From contig NZ_QKYV01000009.1 in the NCBI RefSeq assembly GCF_003253545.1, positions 21,011-85,010 of the forward strand: a stretch of 64,000 nucleotides of DNA, read 5' to 3'. Position 1 is the first letter of the stretch. Every line of letters begins with the position of its first letter. The notes beneath the pieces were generated by a model. That model ran no database searches. It was not told where the DNA came from and worked only from the letters and a program-made list of their open reading frames with translations. The DNA is from Mesonia algae. Its GTDB lineage: Bacteria; Bacteroidota; Bacteroidia; Flavobacteriales; Flavobacteriaceae. Made by a program: the position numbers and the translations under genes. Below, piece after piece: positions 17,359 through 26,342 of this stretch.

Positions 17359-17994
17359 TTATGGTTTTTCAATGGTATTTCTACTGTCTTTCAAATATGT
17401 GGGATTTTCTCCGGTTTCTAAAGAAGAATAGTCCAGTTTCCAATTGATGGTTTCTACCAATTTTTCCATGAGTTGAATGGTATCTAAAGCCTGATTAGAA
17501 GCTTCTTTTAACAATCCGCTTTGCGGAATTTTCTCTACAATATATTGCTTAGCTTCTCGATTAATATCAGTCAAATCTGAAGAGGTGAAAGGATTTGCCC
17601 AGCCTTCTTTCTTATCGTAGTACTTAAAATCGGTTTCTATAGACAGTAATTCGGGTTGTGGGAAGTTGCTTAAATAAATGGTTTTTTTCTCCACATCAGA
17701 ATTCATTTTAATTTTCGTTAAATCAAACCCAATATGTGCTTTAGCTTCAATTAATACTAAAGCTTTTTTACTTCCTAAAAATAGGTTGATCCATTTGTCC
17801 TTAACATTAGCGTAGTGGTAAATTTCAGAAAAGTCACCTTCTACAGTTATAAATTTACAAACTGCCCTTATTTTTTCCATCAGTACAACCGATTGTTGCT
17901 GTTCCTTTTCTTTCTTTTTATTTTTATTGAAAAAAGAATAGATAAAATAAGCGGCTATTGCTCCCCCCGCGAGGCCTAAAAACAATAATTCCAT
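17359..17994 (-). CDS. DUF4230 domain-containing membrane-anchored protein
   Basis: This 211-residue protein has one N-terminal membrane segment (residues 3-20), a lysine/glutamine-rich linker, then a DUF4230 domain (about 40-190) with VLIEAKAHIGFDLTKIKM. Its function is unknown. It is in the same leftward gene group as the cyclase family protein, MmcQ, MutS-like and hydrolase genes, with spacings of 2-3 bases. Confidence 0.83.
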   Translation of the reverse strand: MELLFLGLAGGAIAAYFIYSFFNKNKKKEKEQQQSVVLMEKIRAVCKFITVEGDFSEIYHYANVKDKWINLFLGSKKALVLIEAKAHIGFDLTKIKMNSDVEKKTIYLSNFPQPELLSIETDFKYYDKKEGWANPFTSSDLTDINREAKQYIVEKIPQSGLLKEASNQALDTIQLMEKLVETINWKLDYSSLETGENPTYLKDSRNTIEKP

Positions 17995-17997
17995 ACG

Positions 17998-18747
17998 TTA
18001 AGGTTCAATTTTATATAATACAGGTTTACTTGGACTAGCATCGTTTTGAAATGATGCTATTTGTAGATTAAGTAAATAATTTCCATCAGCCACATTTTCT
18101 GGCACATAAATCATTTCGGTAATCGTAGCTGAAAATCTCGTGTTTTCAGGATAATTCCAAAAGGCGTGATGTGCTAAAAGTTTTCCGTCATCTTTTTCTT
18201 TGTCTACCGATGGCAAATCGATTAATAAATGCTCAACACCACATTCTTTAAGATATTCTGCCGCTTCTTCCAATAAATAGGGCCAATTGGTATGGCTGTA
18301 TTGTCGGTTTTTCTTTGCTTCAGAATTGGGAAGAGTTCGAATTATAATAGCTTGCGCTTCTCCTTGACGGAATTTTAGTTCGATTTGTTTTTTACTAAAA
18401 ACTAAATCTTTACCCAATGTTTCAGGAGTTAAAGTGATGATTTTGGCGGTAAAGAAAAACTGTTTTAAGCAATCGTTGATGCTGTAAAATTCTTTAGAAA
18501 TATGTCCGACACATTCGGTATGCGTACCGTGTGCATGCGGATTAAAATATATGTTATTAAAGTTAACCGAGGCTCCTTCACTCACTTTTGCGTCCCAGTC
18601 TCCATCTTTAACAGGTTGTATTTTAGGAGCATCTACATACCAAGCAGAGGGATTATTTTTTTCCGCGCTAAGCGTTAAAGAAATATCTATGGGTAGATTG
18701 AGGTTAACAGTAAATTCTTTGTGGTCTATTTGTACTTTTGCTCTCAT
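17998..18747 (-). CDS. Cyclase family protein (kynurenine formamidase-like)
   Basis: The 249-residue protein carries the metal-binding signature HAHGTHTECVGH of the cyclase/kynurenine formamidase family and LLIDLPSVDKEKDDGKLLAH in the C-terminal half. Family members hydrolyse N-formylkynurenine or related amides with zinc. No other tryptophan-degradation gene is visible, so the substrate is not assigned. It heads the leftward five-gene group. Confidence 0.83.
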   Translation of the reverse strand: MRAKVQIDHKEFTVNLNLPIDISLTLSAEKNNPSAWYVDAPKIQPVKDGDWDAKVSEGASVNFNNIYFNPHAHGTHTECVGHISKEFYSINDCLKQFFFTAKIITLTPETLGKDLVFSKKQIELKFRQGEAQAIIIRTLPNSEAKKNRQYSHTNWPYLLEEAAEYLKECGVEHLLIDLPSVDKEKDDGKLLAHHAFWNYPENTRFSATITEMIYVPENVADGNYLLNLQIASFQNDASPSKPVLYKIEP

Positions 18748-18805
18748 AAGTTGTGCTCTCCTTACGAAGATACATAATTCTTATTTCTAAAAAAGAAAGA
18801 TAGAA

Positions 18806-18991
18806 TTAGTGCAAGAATTTTTTAATCACAAATAAAAGACCAATAAAAAGTAGAAATCCGGCAAGTACGTATAAACTTCCTTTATAATATTTTTTGTGTA
18901 ATTTTAAATCTTTACGATAACTGATTACAATTAAAATAAAAAAGGCTACAACAAAAAAGCCTGCAAAAAAATATTGTCCTTGGGTAAACAT
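18806..18991 (-). CDS. Small two-helix membrane protein
   Basis: A 61-residue protein with two hydrophobic helices (about 6-24 and 41-58) separated by a basic loop (SYRKDLKLHKKYYKG). I know this kind of short protein from flavobacterial genomes but not its function. The gene is divergent from the MazG-like gene, with start codons 38 bases apart. Confidence 0.6.
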   Translation of the reverse strand: MFTQGQYFFAGFFVVAFFILIVISYRKDLKLHKKYYKGSLYVLAGFLLFIGLLFVIKKFLH

Positions 18992-19029
18992 ATCGTTTAT
19001 TTTTGTGCAAAATTAAGACTATAAACATT

Positions 19030-19416
19030 ATGAAAAAAAGAATAAGTGCGGTAAAACAATTTCACGAAGCATTTGGATTAGGAGTAAAGGAGAAACCTGT
19101 AGCAGATCTAGGAGAAGCTAAAAATTTACTACGATATCATTTAATGAAAGAAGAAAATGAAGAATACTTAGAAGCAGCTAATAATAATGACTTGACAGAA
19201 GTAGCCGATGCGCTTGGTGATATGTTATATATACTTTGCGGAACTATTATTGAACACGGTATGCAATATAAAATTGAAGAGGTATTTGATGAAATACAAC
19301 GCAGCAATATGAGTAAATTGGGAGCTGATGGGAAACCGATTTACAGAGAGGATGGTAAGGTGTTAAAAGGACCTAACTATTTTAAACCTAATATAGATGA
19401 CATTTTAGGTAAATAA
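19030..19416 (+). CDS. MazG-like nucleotide pyrophosphohydrolase
   Basis: The 128-residue protein is an all-alpha NTP pyrophosphatase. It shows the acidic metal motif KEENEEYLEAA with the later VADALGDMLY, and the end GPNYFKPNIDDIL seen in this subfamily. It would hydrolyse nucleoside triphosphates to monophosphates for housekeeping or phosphoribosyl-ATP-like substrates. I start at ATG 19030; an earlier TTG at 19003 overlaps a TATTTTTG -7 element (18998-19005) and is unlikely. Confidence 0.83.
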   Translation: MKKRISAVKQFHEAFGLGVKEKPVADLGEAKNLLRYHLMKEENEEYLEAANNNDLTEVADALGDMLYILCGTIIEHGMQYKIEEVFDEIQRSNMSKLGADGKPIYREDGKVLKGPNYFKPNIDDILGK

Positions 19417-19425
19417 ACAATTTAT

Positions 19426-19626
19426 CTACGAGCGTCTTAGCTGCTTAGTGATAAAAGATAGTAAAAAGTAGATGCTAGTGGTAAATAGAAATACAATGGC
19501 AAGCATCCCAAAGAATTCAACAAACCTTAAAAGCATGCTAGGTTCTTTGGGATCACCATCCATTATAAATCCGAGTGTTGTTAAAATAGAGGAGAAAATA
19601 AAAATATTTAAAATGCGCTTTTTCAT
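19426..19626 (-). CDS. Small membrane protein
   Basis: A 66-residue protein with two hydrophobic segments (about 5-22 and 34-56) around an acidic loop DGDPKEPSML and a basic tail KQLRRS. The same layout occurs in small conserved flavobacterial proteins; the function is unknown. It sits alone on the minus strand, 9 bases beyond the MazG-like stop. Confidence 0.55.
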   Translation of the reverse strand: MKKRILNIFIFSSILTTLGFIMDGDPKEPSMLLRFVEFFGMLAIVFLFTTSIYFLLSFITKQLRRS

Positions 19627-19693
19627 TTTTCAATCTGTGTTGGTTTGTATAAAAATAGAACTCTTAAATTATACTTTTTATTATTAATTATAT

Positions 19694-19727
19694 AAAAAAA
19701 CGCTGTAATAATTTACAGCGTTTTTTT
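19694..19727. terminator. Bidirectional intrinsic terminator
   Basis: An 8-bp stem CGCTGTAA / TTACAGCG (19701-19708 with 19713-19720) is flanked by seven A and seven T, a symmetrical terminator. It lies just 3' of the IlvE gene on the minus strand. Confidence 0.88.
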
Positions 19728-19730
19728 AAT

Positions 19731-20804
19731 TTATTTTGTTTCAACAGCATAACGCCAATCGAAAGGATCTTCGGCTCGGTTGTACTGAATATCTTGTAGC
19801 ATTTTTTTCAATTTTACATTGTAAGGGTTTTCTACTTCGGGAAGATCATAGAAAGTACCGTCTTGTTCAAAACCAGAAATTTGAGCGATAGTAGCAGCAG
19901 TTCCTGTACCAAAAATTTCTTTTAGGGTACCGTTTTTTGCGGCTTCTACAATTTCGCCTACTTTTATTCTTCGCACTTCTACATCAATTCCTTCGTGTTT
20001 AGCTAAATCGATAATACTTTTACGAGTAACACCGTCTAAAATACGGTCGCTAGTAGGGGCTGTGATTAATTTATCACCAATTCTAAAAAACACGTTCATA
20101 GTTCCTGCTTCCTCAAGGTATTCGTGTGTATTAGCATCGGTCCAAATAACTTGTTGGTACCCTTTTTCTTTAGCTAAATTTGTTGGGTAAAAAGAAGCTC
20201 CGTAATTACCAGCTGCCTTTGCATAACCTACACCACCATCTGCAGATCTACTGTAATGATCAGATATTAAAACTTTCACTGGAGTAGAATAATAAGCTTT
20301 CGCTGGACAGCAAATAATAATAAACTTATATTCATTAGAAGGAGAAGCAGATACACCATATTCGGTACCAATCGCAAACGGACGAATATAAAGAGAGTTA
20401 CCGTCTCCTTTTTTAATCCATTCGCTGTCTAATTTTAATAACGTATTTAAAGCATCGAAAAAGTACTCCTTCGGAAACTCTGGTATAGCCATACGCTTAG
20501 AAGAAATATTAATACGATTAAAATTATCTTCAGGTCTAAATAACCACACCTTATCATCTGCATCTTTAAAAGCTTTCATTCCTTCAAAAACAGCTTGTCC
20601 GTAATGAAAAACTTTTGAGGAAGGCTCCATTTCCATAGGTCCGTAAGGCATAATTTGTGGTGTTTGCCAAGCCCCGTCTTTGTAATCGCAAATCATCATG
20701 TGGTCAGCGTAATACTTACCAAAAACTAGATTGTCAAAATCTACTTGGTCTAATCGAGATGACTTAGCTGTAGTAATATCTAAGCCCTTATGTGGAGTGT
20801 TCAT
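19731..20804 (-). CDS. ilvE: Branched-chain-amino-acid aminotransferase
   Basis: The 357-residue fold-type IV PLP enzyme has the PLP lysine in VGYAKAAGNYGASF and motifs FHYGQAVFEGMKAF, RMAIPEF and EEAGTMNVFF characteristic of class II branched-chain aminotransferases. It interconverts Leu, Ile and Val with their 2-oxo acids in the cytoplasm. Length is normal. It is a single gene ending at a strong terminator. Confidence 0.93.
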   Translation of the reverse strand: MNTPHKGLDITTAKSSRLDQVDFDNLVFGKYYADHMMICDYKDGAWQTPQIMPYGPMEMEPSSKVFHYGQAVFEGMKAFKDADDKVWLFRPEDNFNRINISSKRMAIPEFPKEYFFDALNTLLKLDSEWIKKGDGNSLYIRPFAIGTEYGVSASPSNEYKFIIICCPAKAYYSTPVKVLISDHYSRSADGGVGYAKAAGNYGASFYPTNLAKEKGYQQVIWTDANTHEYLEEAGTMNVFFRIGDKLITAPTSDRILDGVTRKSIIDLAKHEGIDVEVRRIKVGEIVEAAKNGTLKEIFGTGTAATIAQISGFEQDGTFYDLPEVENPYNVKLKKMLQDIQYNRAEDPFDWRYAVETK

Positions 20805-20913
20805 GGAGTAATATTTAATTTTTACAAAAGTATTAAAATAAAGGTATAAGAAAAACTAATGTATTTCTTAATTTTGACAAAATATAAACAAATTATTAAT
20901 AACGTTTTAATTT

Positions 20914-21456
20914 ATGAAAAAAATAATTTTTGTATTAAGTGCTTTAGCTTTAATTGCTTGCCAAGATGCTAATAAAAAGGAAAATACTTCAGGAGAAGTT
21001 GAGAAAGAAAACACAAACGAAATTATAGCAAGTGCAGAGGTTACTTATGCTAATTTTGGAGAGAATATAGATAAAGAAGGGGGTTTATCTGCATCAGAAA
21101 TGAAGGAGAAGTTTACTTCGATGAAGACTGGAGATACGGTAGAGGTAAAATTTAAATCTGAAGTTGATAAGGTTTGTAAAAAGAAGGGTTGTTGGATGAC
21201 GTTAAAATTAGATGATTCTTTGAGCTCTTTCGTGCGTTTTAAAGATTACAGTTTCTTCGTTCCTTTGAACGCAGAAAACAGAGAAACTATTGTAGAAGGA
21301 AAAGCCTTTGTAACAGAAACTTCTATAGAAGAACTTCAGCATTATGCTAAAGATGCTGGAAAATCTGAAGAAGAAATTGCTGCAATAACAACACCTAAAG
21401 TAGAATATGCTTTTATGGCAACAGGGGTTTTAATGGAAGAGCCTAGCCAAGAATAA
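20914..21456 (+). CDS. DUF4920 lipoprotein
   Basis: The 180-residue protein has a lipoprotein signal (ALALIAC), an acidic linker and a DUF4920 domain with VEVKFKSEVDKVCKKKGCWM (residues 76-95), in which the cysteine pair could bind metal. The function is unknown. It is followed after 2 bases by a CxxCH lipoprotein and then MnmD, forming a small rightward operon. Confidence 0.83.
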   Translation: MKKIIFVLSALALIACQDANKKENTSGEVEKENTNEIIASAEVTYANFGENIDKEGGLSASEMKEKFTSMKTGDTVEVKFKSEVDKVCKKKGCWMTLKLDDSLSSFVRFKDYSFFVPLNAENRETIVEGKAFVTETSIEELQHYAKDAGKSEEEIAAITTPKVEYAFMATGVLMEEPSQE

Positions 21457-21458
21457 GT

Positions 21459-21899
21459 ATGAAGAAAGCGTTCTACATTCTTTTTATATTGGCTTTAGTG
21501 GCTTGTAATCACAAGGAACAAAATAAAAAAAGTAAAGAAGAAAGTATTTCAAAAGAAGAGCCATTTCAGCTATATCAAATGTCTGAAATGGCTTCTTTTA
21601 TGGAAAAAATGTATGCAGATCATAAGCGTATAAAAAGTCAAATTGTAGCTGGAGAAAAAGTAGATACTTTAAACTTTGAGCCAACAAAGCTTTTTTATGC
21701 TAGAATGACAGACAGCACCGATAATGATATTTTTTATCAAGAAAAAGCAAAGCTGTTTGTAGAATATGAAGAACAACTAATAAAAGACTCGCTTTCTCAA
21801 AAAGAAATTTACAATAAAGCGGTTAATCTTTGCATTAGTTGTCACCAAATAAAATGTACGGGGCCTATCCCACGAATTAAGAAACTGCTTATTCGCTAA
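21459..21899 (+). CDS. CxxCH-containing lipoprotein, possible cytochrome
   Basis: A 146-residue protein with a lipoprotein signal (ILALVAC) and a C-terminal CISCH heme-attachment motif (residues 128-132) followed by QIKCTGPIPRIKKL. The helical body with KMYADHKRIKSQIVAG resembles cytochrome-c'-like small Bacteroidota proteins. Heme binding is inferred from the motif only. It lies between the DUF4920 gene and MnmD with gaps of 2-3 bases. Confidence 0.7.
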   Translation: MKKAFYILFILALVACNHKEQNKKSKEESISKEEPFQLYQMSEMASFMEKMYADHKRIKSQIVAGEKVDTLNFEPTKLFYARMTDSTDNDIFYQEKAKLFVEYEEQLIKDSLSQKEIYNKAVNLCISCHQIKCTGPIPRIKKLLIR

Positions 21900-21902
21900 A
21901 TT

Positions 21903-22574
21903 GTGAAAAGAGAAATAATGACCACGGCAGATGGTTCTACCACCATCCATTTACCCGATTGGAATGAACAGTATCATTCTAAACACGGAGCTATTCAAGA
22001 AGCCTATCACGTGTTTATAAAAATGGGGCTTTCTCATATTCCCATTACGACCAACGCACTACATATCTTAGAAATTGGTTTTGGTACGGGTCTAAATGCA
22101 CTTATTACTTGCTTAGAAGCCAAAAATCAAAATCGAAAAATTGACTATTGTGGTGTAGAAGGTTACCCGGTATCTCAAGAAGAAGTCTTACAACTTAATT
22201 ATGCTACTGCTTTAGATCACGCTTCCGCGGAAGCGTACTTTAAAACCATGCATGCAGGAAAATGGGAAGAGAAATTATTAATTCATGAGAACTTTCAATT
22301 GATCAAAGAAGAAAAAATGTTTGATAAAATTGAAAATAAAAATGAATTCCACCTTATTTATTTTGATGCTTTTGGAGCAAGAGTACAACCAGAATTATGG
22401 GAGGTTTCTATTTTCAAAAAAATGTATGAAGCTTTAAAAAATCAAGGAGTTTTAGTTACTTATGCTGCTAAAGGTAGTGTAAGAAGAGCTATGCAAGACG
22501 TAGGTTTTACGGTAGAAAGATTAGAAGGTCCACCTGGAAAACGGGAAATGCTAAGAGCGACGAAAAACAATTGA
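21903..22574 (+). CDS. mnmD: tRNA 5-methylaminomethyl-2-thiouridine methyltransferase, stand-alone
   Basis: The 223-residue protein carries the MnmD/MnmC1 methyltransferase fold with the SAM motif ILEIGFGTGLNAL, the catalytic-site segment IYFDAFGARVQPELW and the C-terminal GPPGKREMLRA. It completes the mnm5s2U34 wobble modification. The FAD-dependent MnmC2 domain is absent, as usual outside gamma-proteobacteria. The GTG start at 21903 keeps the N-terminal KREI strand seen in homologues. A CTTCCGCGGAAG palindrome lies at 22221-22234. Confidence 0.9.
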   Translation: MKREIMTTADGSTTIHLPDWNEQYHSKHGAIQEAYHVFIKMGLSHIPITTNALHILEIGFGTGLNALITCLEAKNQNRKIDYCGVEGYPVSQEEVLQLNYATALDHASAEAYFKTMHAGKWEEKLLIHENFQLIKEEKMFDKIENKNEFHLIYFDAFGARVQPELWEVSIFKKMYEALKNQGVLVTYAAKGSVRRAMQDVGFTVERLEGPPGKREMLRATKNN

Positions 22575-22664
22575 TAAACAAATCATAAATTTCATTTTTG
22601 GCTGTTAAACCTATATTAAACATAGGATGTTCACGCTTACAATTTACTACTTTCAAAATAAAAA

Positions 22665-23570
22665 ATGAAGATATTAATTACTGGGGCGACAGGGCTAATA
22701 GGATCTTCTATCACACAGCTTTGCTTAGAGAAAAACTATCAAGTTCATTACCTTACCACCAGTAAGGAAAAGATAGAACACTCTAAAAACTATAAGGGAT
22801 TTTATTGGAACCCTAAAGAAAATGAAATTGATGCTAATTGTATTGAGGGCGTAGATAAAATTATCAACCTCGTAGGAGCGAGTGTTTCTAAGCGATGGAC
22901 GCAAAAGCAGAAAAAGAAAATTATAGATAGCCGAGTAGATTCTGCCAATGTACTTTACAATTTGTTAGCCTCCCAAGAAAATAAGATTACACAAATAGTA
23001 TCTGCAAGTGCTATTGGGATTTATCCAGATAGTCTTACAAATCTCTATCACGAAGACAGTCCGCAAGTAGCCGATAATTTTTTAGGGAATGTAGTAGTAA
23101 AATGGGAACGAGCCGTCAATCAATTTGAATCACTCGGGATAGATGTAGCTAAAATTAGGATTGGTGTGGTTTTAGCTAAAAATGGAGGAGCATTAGAGAA
23201 AATGAAAGAACCTATAGAAAAAGGCTTAGGAGCACCTCTAGGAAGCGGAAAGCAGTGGCAATCGTGGATTCACATTAAAGACTTATCTAGAATATTTGTC
23301 TTTGCTTTAGAAAATAACTTAGATGGAGTTTTTAACGGCGTAGCTCCCAACCCTGTAAGTAATAAAAGATTTACCTATACGATTGCAAAAATATTAGATA
23401 AGCCGCTTTGGCTTCCGAATGTGCCAGCGTTTATGCTTAAATTAATCTTAGGAGAAATGTCTCTCATCGTATTGTCTAGCCAATTAGTAAGTAATAAAAA
23501 AATAGATACTCACGGGTTTAAGTATAGATATACGCATATTATTCCTGCATTAAAGAACCTATTAAAATAA
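22665..23570 (+). CDS. TIGR01777 / SDR39U1 family epimerase-like protein
   Basis: The 301-residue protein has an NAD(P)-binding motif ITGATGLIGSS, the family features WNPKENEID, GASVSKRWT and SASAIGIYPD, and a C-terminal DUF1731-like part (LWLPNVPAFMLKLILGEMS). It is the YfcH/SDR39U1 subgroup of atypical short-chain dehydrogenases; substrate unknown. It is a single gene ending at a terminator. Confidence 0.88.
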   Translation: MKILITGATGLIGSSITQLCLEKNYQVHYLTTSKEKIEHSKNYKGFYWNPKENEIDANCIEGVDKIINLVGASVSKRWTQKQKKKIIDSRVDSANVLYNLLASQENKITQIVSASAIGIYPDSLTNLYHEDSPQVADNFLGNVVVKWERAVNQFESLGIDVAKIRIGVVLAKNGGALEKMKEPIEKGLGAPLGSGKQWQSWIHIKDLSRIFVFALENNLDGVFNGVAPNPVSNKRFTYTIAKILDKPLWLPNVPAFMLKLILGEMSLIVLSSQLVSNKKIDTHGFKYRYTHIIPALKNLLK

Positions 23571-23571
23571 A

Positions 23572-23602
23572 AAAAGCCACAATTTTAAATTGTGGCTTTT
23601 CT
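23572..23602. terminator. Bidirectional intrinsic terminator
   Basis: GCCACAATTT / AAATTGTGGC forms a stem at 23576-23596, flanked by A-run and T-run. It separates the convergent SDR and YceI genes. Confidence 0.88.
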
Positions 23603-23619
23603 ATAAATTTAAAAAAAGA

Positions 23620-24297
23620 TTAAGCTTTTTTAGCTTGTAGCATAAAAGTAATCTCAATTTCGTCATTTACGAATTTGTCTTTTAAATCGTCAAAAACAGA
23701 TTTAGAACCGTAGTTTACATTCCAGTCTGTTCTATCAATTGTAAAAGGCTCACTTTCTATTTTTAAAGTAGACTGATCGTCATTCATAGAATAAGTAACA
23801 GGAATCTCTACGTTTTTAGAAGTACCTTTTAAAGTTAAGTTTCCAGACAACCAATTCTTACCCTCTTTTTCTGTTAATTTAGTAATTTCAAAAGTAGCTT
23901 CTGGGTGCTTTTCTACGTTAAAGAAATGATCTTCTTTCCCTTCAGCAGTTCCTTTTAAATGACCTTCTAAGCTAGCTTTTTGATCACCTTCAAGATCGGT
24001 TACTGTAATAGAAGTCATATCAATTACAACTGTACCACTTTCTAAATCTTCTCCCATAGTAGAAAACTTACCTTCTTTAACCATTAAAGTTCCTGTATGG
24101 TTTTCGCTTGGTTTAGATCCAACCCAATCAATTTTAGAGTTAGCAGCGTCAATCATAAAAGTTTGTGCTTCTTCAGTAGCTTCTACTACTTCTTCAGCAT
24201 CGTTAGCTTTAGTTTCATTCTTTGCTTCATTTTTACAAGAAACAGTAGTAAAACCGATGAAAGCTACTAGCATTGCATTTAAAAATACTTTTTTCAT
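23620..24297 (-). CDS. YceI family lipoprotein
   Basis: The 225-residue protein has a lipoprotein signal (FTTVSC), an acidic linker and a YceI lipocalin-like domain (about 45-225) with IDAANSKIDWVGSKP, EGHLKGTAEGKEDHFFNVEK and IDRTDWNVNYG. YceI folds bind long isoprenoid or lipid chains in the periplasm. The gene is divergent from grpE. Confidence 0.9.
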   Translation of the reverse strand: MKKVFLNAMLVAFIGFTTVSCKNEAKNETKANDAEEVVEATEEAQTFMIDAANSKIDWVGSKPSENHTGTLMVKEGKFSTMGEDLESGTVVIDMTSITVTDLEGDQKASLEGHLKGTAEGKEDHFFNVEKHPEATFEITKLTEKEGKNWLSGNLTLKGTSKNVEIPVTYSMNDDQSTLKIESEPFTIDRTDWNVNYGSKSVFDDLKDKFVNDEIEITFMLQAKKA

Positions 24298-24391
24298 GTG
24301 TAAGATTTTGAGTTATTTAATTTGCGGCAAATTTAAATGAAGAGCATCAATTCAAATCATAAAAAAATATTAAAAAAATACTGGTGACATT

Positions 24392-24423
24392 TTGACATTT
24401 TTACAACAATGGCAGTAGATTTG
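24392..24423 (+). promoter_or_regulatory. Predicted grpE-dnaJ promoter
   Basis: TTG at 24392-24394 and TAGATTTG at 24416-24423 are separated by 21 bases, a good Bacteroidota vegetative promoter. Transcription would start near 24428, which favours ATG 24453 over ATG 24429 as the grpE start. Confidence 0.6.
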
Positions 24424-24452
24424 CCATTATGTTTGAAAAATTTAGAAAATCG

Positions 24453-25028
24453 ATGAGTAAAGATAAAGAATCACAGGCAAAAGAATCTTTGAAAGATCAA
24501 GTAGAAGAGACTTTAGATCAGGCAATTGAAGATGTTGAAAATCAAGAAGCTTCCGCGGAAGCAGAAGAAGAGCAACTGTCTGAAGAGGAGAAACTTAAAC
24601 AAGAAGTAGAAAAAGAGAAAGATAAGTTTTTACGTCTTTTTGCTGAATTTGAAAACTATAAGCGTAGAACAAGTAAAGAACGTATAGAGCTTTTCAAAAC
24701 AGCAGGTCAAGAAGTAATGCAATCTATGCTCCCTGTATTAGATGATTTTGATAGAGCATTGGTTGAAATCCAAAAAACCGAAGACAAAAACTTGCTTACA
24801 GGTGTAGAGTTAATCAGTAATAAACTAAGAGAAACTCTTAAGAGTAAAGGATTAGAGCCTATCGCTGTTAAAGCTGGAGATAAATTTGATGCAGATTTAC
24901 ATGAAGCAATCACACAAATCCCTGCTCCAGATAAGAAAATGAAAGGTAAGATTGTTGACGTAGTAGAAAAAGGATATACCTTAGGAGAAAAAATTATTAG
25001 ATATCCAAAAGTAGTAACTGGTAAATAA
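24453..25028 (+). CDS. grpE: Nucleotide exchange factor GrpE
   Basis: The protein of about 191 residues has an acidic N-terminal region, a long coiled-coil and the GrpE head with LRLFAEFENYKRRTSKER, MLPVLDDFDRAL and IVDVVEKGYTLGEKIIRY. It releases ADP from DnaK. The start at 24453 (MSKDKESQ) is preferred from the promoter position; 24429 is the alternative. The CTTCCGCGGAAG palindrome at 24549-24562 encodes ASAEA in the flexible acidic region. It is in an operon with dnaJ. Confidence 0.93.
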   Translation: MSKDKESQAKESLKDQVEETLDQAIEDVENQEASAEAEEEQLSEEEKLKQEVEKEKDKFLRLFAEFENYKRRTSKERIELFKTAGQEVMQSMLPVLDDFDRALVEIQKTEDKNLLTGVELISNKLRETLKSKGLEPIAVKAGDKFDADLHEAITQIPAPDKKMKGKIVDVVEKGYTLGEKIIRYPKVVTGK

Positions 25029-25052
25029 GGTATCTCATAAAAATTAAATTTG

Positions 25053-26171
25053 ATGAAAGAAGATTATTACGACATATTAGGAATTAGCAAAGGCGCTACT
25101 GCAGCAGAAATTAAAAAAGCATATCGCAAAATGGCGGTAAAGTATCATCCCGATAAAAATCCAGATGATACCAAAGCCGAAGACATGTTTAAGAAAGCTG
25201 CAGAAGCTTATGATGTTTTGAGCAACCCTGACAAAAAAGCACGTTACGACCAAATGGGTCACGCTGCATTTGATGGTTCTGGTGGCTTTGGCGGTGGAGG
25301 AAGCATGAATATGGACGATATCTTTAGTCAGTTTGGCGATATCTTTGGCTCAGCCTTTGGTGGCGGAGGCGGAGGTTTTGGAGGCTTCGGTGGAGGTCAA
25401 CGTCGCGCTAAAGGAAGTAACTTACGTATTCGTGTAAAACTTACCTTAGAGGAAATTGCTACCGGTGCCGAGAAAAAAATAAAAGTTAAAAGAAAAGTTC
25501 AAGCAGAAGGGACTACATATAAAACCTGTTCTACCTGTAATGGTATGGGGCAAGTAACCCGAGTAACCAACACTATTCTTGGGAGAATGCAAACAGCAGC
25601 TCCTTGTAATGTATGTGGAGGATCTGGACAAATGATCGATAAAAAACCTGCCGATGCAGATGCTCAAGGTTTAAAAGTTCATGAAGAAACAGTTTCTATA
25701 AAAATTCCACCAGGAGTAGTAGAAGGAATGCAGTTAAAAGTTTCTGGTAAAGGAAACGATGCACCAGGTAACGGTATTGCAGGAGATCTATTAGTAGCCA
25801 TTGAAGAAAAAGAACACGATCAATTACAACGTGAAGGAGATAATTTACATTACGATCTTTACGTAAGTTTTTCTGAAGCAGCCTTAGGAGCATCTAAAGA
25901 AATACAAACAGTAAATGGTAAAGTAAGAATCAAAATAGAACCAGGAGTTCAAAGTGGTAAAATTTTACGCTTACGCGGAAAAGGAATTCCAAGCATTAAT
26001 GGTTATGGTAAAGGAGATTTATTAGTTCACGTAAATGTATGGACTCCTAAAACCTTATCTAAAGAACAAAAAGAGTTTTTTGAACAAATGAGTGGTGATA
26101 GTAACTTTGAGCCAAATCCTGAAAAAAGCGATAAATCATTTTTTGAAAAAGTTAAAGATATGTTTTCATAA
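25053..26171 (+). CDS. dnaJ: Chaperone DnaJ
   Basis: The 372-residue protein has a J domain (1-70, HPD in [10 protein letters not shown]), a Gly/Phe-rich region (about 75-115), a zinc-binding region and two C-terminal client-binding domains. Only two CxxCxGxG motifs are present (CSTCNGMG and CNVCGGSG) instead of four, so one zinc site rather than two is expected, a feature I associate with flavobacterial DnaJ. It stimulates DnaK. The ATG at 25053 is used; a TTG one codon upstream is unlikely. Confidence 0.94.
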   Translation: MKEDYYDILGISKGATAAEIKKAYRKMAVKYHPDKNPDDTKAEDMFKKAAEAYDVLSNPDKKARYDQMGHAAFDGSGGFGGGGSMNMDDIFSQFGDIFGSAFGGGGGGFGGFGGGQRRAKGSNLRIRVKLTLEEIATGAEKKIKVKRKVQAEGTTYKTCSTCNGMGQVTRVTNTILGRMQTAAPCNVCGGSGQMIDKKPADADAQGLKVHEETVSIKIPPGVVEGMQLKVSGKGNDAPGNGIAGDLLVAIEEKEHDQLQREGDNLHYDLYVSFSEAALGASKEIQTVNGKVRIKIEPGVQSGKILRLRGKGIPSINGYGKGDLLVHVNVWTPKTLSKEQKEFFEQMSGDSNFEPNPEKSDKSFFEKVKDMFS

Positions 26172-26255
26172 GTTAATTTATTAACAAAATTTTATATATA
26201 TTTGAATATCACTATTTAATTATAGTGGTATTTTCTTTTTCATAGCAATTTTTTT

Positions 26256-26294
26256 CCCACCCTTATTTCCGCTAGATTTAAGGGTGGGTTTTGT
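26256..26294 (+). terminator. Intrinsic terminator after dnaJ
   Basis: CCCACCCTTA / TAAGGGTGGG (26256-26265 with 26279-26288) followed by TTTTG forms a 10-bp GC-rich stem downstream of dnaJ. Confidence 0.8.
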
Positions 26295-26342
26295 ATTTTA
26301 AAAGACTTCAGTTTTGTTACCTTTATCCACTCAAAAGCAACT

